Made by a program: the position numbers and the translations under genes. Positions 58,442-64,000 of a stretch of DNA of 64,000 nt are shown one piece after another. Source of the stretch: Dichomitus squalens LYAD-421 SS1 (taxonomy: Eukaryota; Basidiomycota; Agaricomycetes; Polyporales; Polyporaceae); the NCBI RefSeq assembly GCF_000275845.1, contig NW_006766883.1, positions 2,501,843 through 2,565,842 on the forward strand, given 5' to 3'. The notes below the pieces were generated by a model. It saw nothing but the letters and a program-made list of their open reading frames with translations, was not told the DNA's origin and did not search any database. Positions within the stretch are counted from its first letter, which is position 1, and every line of letters begins with the position of its first letter.

Positions 58442-59545
58442 ACTACGACCATGTAGACTTCTAGCCCACGATCTCAGCCAGTCACAGCTACGTCGACCGC
58501 TTTTCTGCCGTCTTCGGTACCAGTTAACTATAACATATCCTACTACTCAATTTCGATTGCCTTCAGGGCAGGTATGGAGCGGTCAGCAAGACATCACTCG
58601 AGGAGAGATCGCCGAGAATTGAATTTAGTTCTTGTCTCCTCGCCTTTCTCGTATACCTGGACAATCTCCCCTGATATGAACGACTAATAATTTTGGTGCT
58701 CACCGTCCATGGCTTTCACGAGCTCTTCCGTGAAAATACTACGTCTTCATGACATCTGGACGCGATGCTGATGCGGCTCCTCTTCGATCCTCTCTGGGCT
58801 TGTATGTCCGTGGCCCATTTCTTTTCCCCCTCACAGTAATGGATCAGGAAACGTACGCATTTCATTGTGACGAGCGTCGGTGGTCATGGAACAGAGCTGG
58901 CCAAGCGCGAACTCTCCAGGGTAAGCACTGGCAGGGCTCCACCTCAATACCGTGAGCTAGACCCGAAGTCCCTGAATGAGCGAAGCGTGAAACACAAGCT
59001 GTGCAAGGTGATAGGATCCTCCACAGGCTCACAGTCTGCAAGGCAGATAGCAAATCCGACTAAGCAACATGCTTGAGGAACTTGAAGCCTAACTGAGAAC
59101 TTTGGAGGACGGATAAGCGACAGCGACAGATCTAGAAGATAAGCAAAAAGAGCTGAACCCTGCCCGGATTGAACGGACGACCTTGAGGATTCCCCAAGCT
59201 GGAATCTCACGCGCTACCACTGTGCCAAGGGTTCTTACTGGTGGTGCCACTATGGTTGTATCAATCAATTGCAGAGTCGCGTGTAGATCACCCAACGCCT
59301 CAGGCCCGCGTCCCCTACTGTACATTCTGTCCGGATAGCTTGCTTGAGTGGCGCAAAATCGCCCACACTCCATTTGCCTAGCTGGCTGCCGTGAACCTCG
59401 TGCGAAACTTACTCACGTACAAGGTCAACCAAGGGCAACTTGACCTCATTCTCACGAACGCCGTCCCAGGTTCACGTCCATAGGATCCCGAATTTGCCAC
59501 TTCCGAGACTGCTAATCTTAGTTGGGCAGTCACATCCCTGCGGCC
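58442..59545. other. Intergenic region holding a tRNA-Trp gene
   Basis: 3' untranslated region of the carrier, the tRNA-Trp at 59154-59234 and the promoter of SDR2. No protein gene recognised. Confidence 0.55.
59154..59234 (-). tRNA. tRNA-Trp (CCA) with a short intron, copy 2
   Basis: Differs from copy 1 only in the intron (CTTGGGGAATC instead of CTTGGCGAATC). The acceptor, D, anticodon and T arms are otherwise identical. The downstream minus strand reads GCTCTTTTTG, a Pol III terminator. It lies about 310 nt upstream of SDR2 in the opposite orientation, as copy 1 does relative to SDR1. Confidence 0.85.
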
Positions 59546-60964
59546 ATGGGCGCACTGATATCTTACATTGGTAACTTGTGTGCTTTGATCGGTCAGGCGT
59601 TCCCTCCCAAGCCGACCTTCAGCGTCGACCAGATACCTGATCTGACGGGACAAGTGGTCATCGTTACTGGTCAGTCGTCCAGCACAAGACTGCGGACTGA
59701 ACATGAGTCCTATGTGCGCTACTCATCACAAGCGTTGCAGGTGGCAACACAGGCATAGGCAAGGAGACGGTCAGAGCACTCCTGCTGCATGATGCTAAGG
59801 TATATCTTGCTGCTCGAAGCAAGGAGAAGGCGGACGCTGCAATTTCCGACCTCAAGGCATCCACGGGAAGGGAAGCCTTCTTCATGGAGCTTGATCTTGC
59901 GGACATGTCCTCCGTCAAGAAGGCAGCACGCGACTTCCTAAGGTCAGATTATCAAGCCAACTTGCACAGTTCTCGCAGGATTGCTGATCCGTCTCCTTGA
60001 CCTCAGCAAGGAGCCTGAGCTTCACATCTTGTTCAACAATGCGTACGGTTCTTGAGTATCAATTATGCATCCCATAATGTTAACGAATCATCATACAGAG
60101 GCGTCATGTTTCCACCACTCTCTCAAATCACTGCAGACGGTTTCGACTTGCAGTTTGGCGTGAACGTCTTAGGTGAGTACCCCCAGGCTACAGGCATCAC
60201 CCCAGAGCATGTAACGCATGATCATGCACCTGTAGGACATTTCTATCTGACTGAGCTATTAATGCCGGCACTTCTTGCGGGAAAGGGGTCCTCGCCTGAC
60301 CATCACGCTCGCGTCGTGACAACCTCCTCGGCCGCTTCCTATCTCGGTACACTGCACTGGGAGACATTCAAGGACGGTCCTGCGAGACGTCGCGAAACGA
60401 CTGACGCTCTATATAATCAGAGTAAGCTAGTGAGCGTCGGTGCCCTCCTAAATTCGCAACGATGAAATGAAGCCATTGCACGTAGGCAAATGTGATCGTA
60501 GCTCGTGAAACTGCCAAACGGTATGGACATCAAGGTATTATATCCATTGCCGTAAATCCAGGCTAGTATGAACGACATTCTGCACGTTGTCCTCCCTCAC
60601 AGCCTGCTTAGGAAACATTCAAAGCGATCTCCAACGTCACCTTCCGTCGATCATTCCTAAATTAGGAGTGAGTCCTGGTTTGCTATTCGCGGCTGGTCTC
60701 TGAGCTATCCTCTAGGCCTTGACGGTCCTGTACCCAACACCGTATGGGGCCCTCACCCAGCTTTGGGCAGGGACAATGCCTCAAGCGCTCCATTACAACG
60801 GTGAAGTGCGTAGTTTGTTTGAGGCTAGAGACCTTCAATCAACGAACTCCCCGTAGTTTTTCATTCCCTGGGCACGCCCTGGGAAGTGCAGAGCAGAGGC
60901 GTATGATCCTGCGATAGGAGAGCGATTGTGGAACTGGCTGGAAGAGCAGGTCAGGGGCATCTGA
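59546..60964 (+). CDS. Short-chain dehydrogenase/reductase, copy 2 (SDR2)
   Basis: Paralogue of SDR1 (19306-20827). The start at 59546 gives MGALISYIGNLCALIGQAF. The same blocks occur in the same exon order: IPDLTGQVVIVTG + [11 protein letters not shown] (cofactor loop), [67 protein letters not shown] (Ser), ALYNQSKL (catalytic Tyr and Lys), [20 protein letters not shown] and [15 protein letters not shown]. The stop is 60962-60964. All catalytic residues are kept, so both copies look functional; divergence is spread along the protein, so the duplication is not very recent. Substrate unknown. It ends tail-to-tail with the BRCA2-like gene, about 200 nt apart. Confidence 0.9.
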
Positions 60965-61171
60965 TCCCTCTTTCAAATAATTGTTCCGCTCTCTTGCGTA
61001 TGCCATCACTTGAGTAGTATGACGTGCGAGAGTATGAAGGTGGCAAGATCCGGACGATGTCGAGGGTCAGACGTTTCCTTTTCGCAACATTGCACAAGGA
61101 TATGCTGCGAGAGCACTAACGTCTGCACCATGGCTAGTAGTACAACATACTGTACAACACCGTATACATGC

Positions 61172-64000
61172 TCAGCACTTGCGTGACCTGATGTTCGTCC
61201 ACCTCGCGCTCTTCTTCGATATAAGGTAAATCACTGACCCCGGGCCAGGAGCCATCCAGGCGCTCGGCTGGTTCACCTCGAGATTGACGACCAAGAAGCG
61301 TTGTCCCTCTCGGATGTCGCCCGGAGAACCGCCCTCGCTGAACACCATACGCATGGGGTCCCACACAGTGATCTGCACGGTTCGCGTGGGCTCCTTCCTG
61401 CACCACCGTGCATCCTTGGCGACAACAACGCGGAAGTCTCGGACATTGCGTGGGGGGCAGATATACTATGAAACCGTCTGAACAACACGTTGTATGCAGG
61501 GTAGACCCAAGTCGGACGCACCTGAAGCTCCCGCTCGATATCTTCTCCGAGCCGCTCCTTCGAAAGCCTGATCTGATCGAGCGTGTGGATGTACAGATAA
61601 CCTGCGTCCATGTAGTTGAGATAGTCGAAGAAGTCCCGAGGCGACCGTGACACATCTTCTATCATCTCGTCGTACATTCCTTCGATAAAAGAAGGTAGAG
61701 GATCTGCAGTACAACGTAAGTGCCTGGAGCACGAGAGAGCTGTATAAATCAGGACTCACCGTCTTTATTGACCTTATCCTCAAACCGAGGGCCGGCGATG
61801 CCGTATAGCTGCTCTGAGATCTTCTCCAGTGACTGAATCTGTCGCTCGAGATCGGCACGGATTGTAGCTACAGCTATATCCCTCCTGGTCTACAAGAAGA
61901 ATTGAACAATTGTCGGGAGCTGGACATCAGAGAACATACCAGCCACTCATCTTGCGCCCTAAGCTCTTCTTTCTCATCCCGCGGCCCTAGCTTGGTTGTC
62001 GACCCGTCTTCGTTCCTGATAAATTCCAGATAGGCTATTGGATACGCCTGCGCAACGTGAGCTCCCATGCGTACGTGAAAGGCAGACAATCCACTATACC
62101 TTTGTAACGATGAGGTCCATGGCAGGTACCCTGCCGCCGTCCGGGGTGAGGCTATCCAGTGTCGCGATGAAAGGATCCTTGGCAAAGCCAAGCTTTGCGT
62201 GCCATGGCGCTAAGTGGGTAGAGTTGCCCGAAAGGTCCAAGTAGGTACTATCGTACGCGTCGAGGATTTCGCAAGACTCTTTGCGGTCCCCGCCCAGCTA
62301 AGACAATGGTCAGATATGTCCTACATCATACATCCACATGAACAATTCACCTTAGCTCCCGAGACGGCCAACTTCGTCCCAACCTTGATAAGTCCCCGAC
62401 GAACCGCTCTGGCCAAGGGTCGGTCTACTCTGGCCCGTAGTCTATACCATCCGTCGGTCACCTCCAGTTCTGGATGGGGTTCAACCGGTCGTCCCTCGCT
62501 ATCCACCACGGCAGGCGCCCAGGTGATGATACTCGACACGCATAGCACCATGGGACAAGCCGCCGGTGCGTCCTCCGTCGAGATCAGACGAAGCGCTGGT
62601 CTTGAGCCACCATTCAGCTCACGTTCGTATCTGTGACCATTGTTAAGTGATATAGGTGAGTCCACCACCGCAGAACATCGAAGAACGTCAGCTAACCTGT
62701 AGCGCAATTGCCGCATGACCTCCCGCCAACACCATCGCTTCGTCTTCGGATCCAGCTCCGACTCCGGCTCGAGACAGACCATGCCTGCGAGCTTCCAGAG
62801 AATGAGGCCATAGTGATTCGTCACCCACTGCTGCGTAGCAAGCCTACAGCCCAGTTCCTTCAGCTGTACAAAGGCGGCCTCGGGTCCTAGTTGAAGAGGC
62901 TCGGCCGAATCGTTTGTTAGCTCCGCGGAATAGAACGAATAGTAGATTGCCATGGCGGGGCTCATCTCCCGGAGTTCTTCAACGTTTCTGAGGACAATGA
63001 TTCAGCATATATGCACGGTAACTGGAGTTTGTGGACCCACATCCCCATGTCTTCCAGTTCGTCCCCAGTGTACGACTGCGGTCGGAGACCTGATGATGCC
63101 AGTGTCTTCCTGTCCGGCCTTGGGTCTAAATTGCGCATCGTCAATTATGTCGCGCATATACCCACTGCAGTAGGAATCGTCGAAAACTCACTCAGATCGA
63201 AAAACTTATACTCCTTCCTCGCCACAGACACAGATTTACCCTTGGCCGAAGACGACGGCGTCCCGCGTACATCGACTCGGAGAGGAGTCTGCACCGACGT
63301 CTCTGCTTTCGCTTTCGCCCCCAGCTGTGTCCTTCCTGCTTCCCCAGGCGCCATGCCCAGCTTGAACGGCGTAGTAAACTTGGCCTTCCCAGCAGACTTC
63401 AGGCCGCCGCCCGGCAGCCTGCGAGGGGTCATCCCCAGACTCTTGCCCTTACTTGGAGATGTCGTGACAATTGAAGTACCGGACTCTGGAGCTGGGGCAG
63501 GGCGAGCGGGTGTCGCCGGCACTGCGGTAGGAACTGTGCTCGCTGCGCCAAAAGTGAACACCGCGGGTAACTTCGAACTCGAGGCACGGACAGGATTCAG
63601 CGACGACCTAAGCCGCGCCGCAGACGCAGACGCGGGGCGATCCTGCTTGTTGATGAGCGGAGACTTGAACTGCTTGTTCTTCATCTGCACCCCTCCGCCG
63701 ATGTTCGTGTAGTGCGTCGGGTTCTTCGACGCGAGCGGGGTATCGGGGAGCTGCGCTGGGGAGGGCGCGCTGTTTTCCATCGGCCGCAGGGCAGGACGCA
63801 GCGGGGTCTGGAGAGACGGTGCTGCGGCAGGCTGCGGCACAGACGAGGACGGCCCTGCACGCGTGTTTTCGATGTCCTGATTGGTATGGGCAGGAGCTAC
63901 AGACGTCGACACGTCTTCTCGCACGAACTCTTCCTCCCACTGCTTCATCTTCTGTGCAGCCCGCGCGAGAGCTTCTGCGGAGGGCGCCTGCCAGGCACTC
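61172..64000 (-). CDS. BRCA2/Brh2-like recombination protein, N-terminus off the right edge
   Basis: Mediator that loads Rad51 on single-stranded DNA during homologous recombination. Only the C-terminal part is in the window. First comes a disordered, basic Ser/Pro/Thr-rich stretch (63145-64000). The helical domain follows, with SSGLRPQSYTGDELEDMG and VTNHYGLILWKLAGMVC. OB fold 1 includes LRYRYERELN, MVLCVSSIITWAP, LEVTDGWYRLRARVDRPL and VGTKLAVSGAKL, then STHLAPWHAKLGF and LIVTKAYPIAYLEF. These match the order and wording of the human BRCA2 DNA-binding domain. A Lys/Glu-rich helical stretch (about 61760-62010) is in the place of the tower. A second OB fold reads FRVVVAKDARWC, VQITVWDPMRMVF and GQRFLVVNLEV, and the stop is 61172-61174. 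BRC repeats would lie outside the window. Confidence 0.9.

Overview
This 64 kb window is nuclear DNA of a filamentous basidiomycete. Protein genes are split by many short introns of about 50-75 nt with GT(R)AGT-like donors, and there are intron-containing tRNA genes. The gene set includes a secreted laccase and a GH7 cellobiohydrolase. The laccase reads much like those of Polyporales white-rot fungi (Trametes/Coriolopsis type), so a wood-decaying agaricomycete is my best inference. The species cannot be fixed from the sequence alone.

Layout, left to right. 0-6 kb: gamma-COP of the COPI coat (minus, cut by the left edge) and an Hrr25/CK1-delta-like casein kinase (minus). 7.7-18 kb: a division I chitin synthase, a eukaryotic pantothenate kinase and a protein with three tandem homeodomains, all plus strand. 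18.9-23 kb: tRNA-Trp, a short-chain dehydrogenase (SDR1) and a BTB/POZ protein. 23.3-24.8 kb: GH7 cellobiohydrolase (minus). 27-32 kb: a 1,617-residue coiled-coil protein. 33-36.6 kb: a decayed single-pass membrane protein gene and an FAD-dependent D-amino-acid oxidase (both minus). 37.5-40.6 kb: two unrecognised proteins. 41-43.7 kb: a second tRNA-Trp and a laccase. 43.7-49.6 kb: almost 6 kb with no gene I can support. 49.6-51.5 kb: the alpha subunit of the mitochondrial processing peptidase with a tRNA-Cys directly upstream. 52.3-58.4 kb: a PXA-RGS-PX sorting nexin (Mdm1/SNX13 type) diverging from an Oac1-like mitochondrial carrier. 59-61 kb: a third tRNA-Trp and a paralogous SDR (SDR2). 61.2-64 kb: the C-terminal part of a BRCA2/Brh2-like recombination protein, cut by the right edge.

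Most genes are ordinary housekeeping genes (vesicle traffic, cell wall, CoA synthesis, mitochondrial import and transport, DNA repair), mixed with lignocellulose-attack genes. They do not form one pathway cluster. The points most worth a second look are the triple-homeodomain protein with matched introns in its first two homeodomains, the repeated tRNA-Trp plus SDR arrangement 40 kb apart, the three tRNA-Trp genes with shared oddities, micro-exons of 12, 15 and 25 nt, a pseudogene whose two in-frame stops could both come from C-to-T changes, and a tRNA-Cys wedged 54 nt before a protein start codon. I saw no CRISPR array, intact transposon or rRNA gene.
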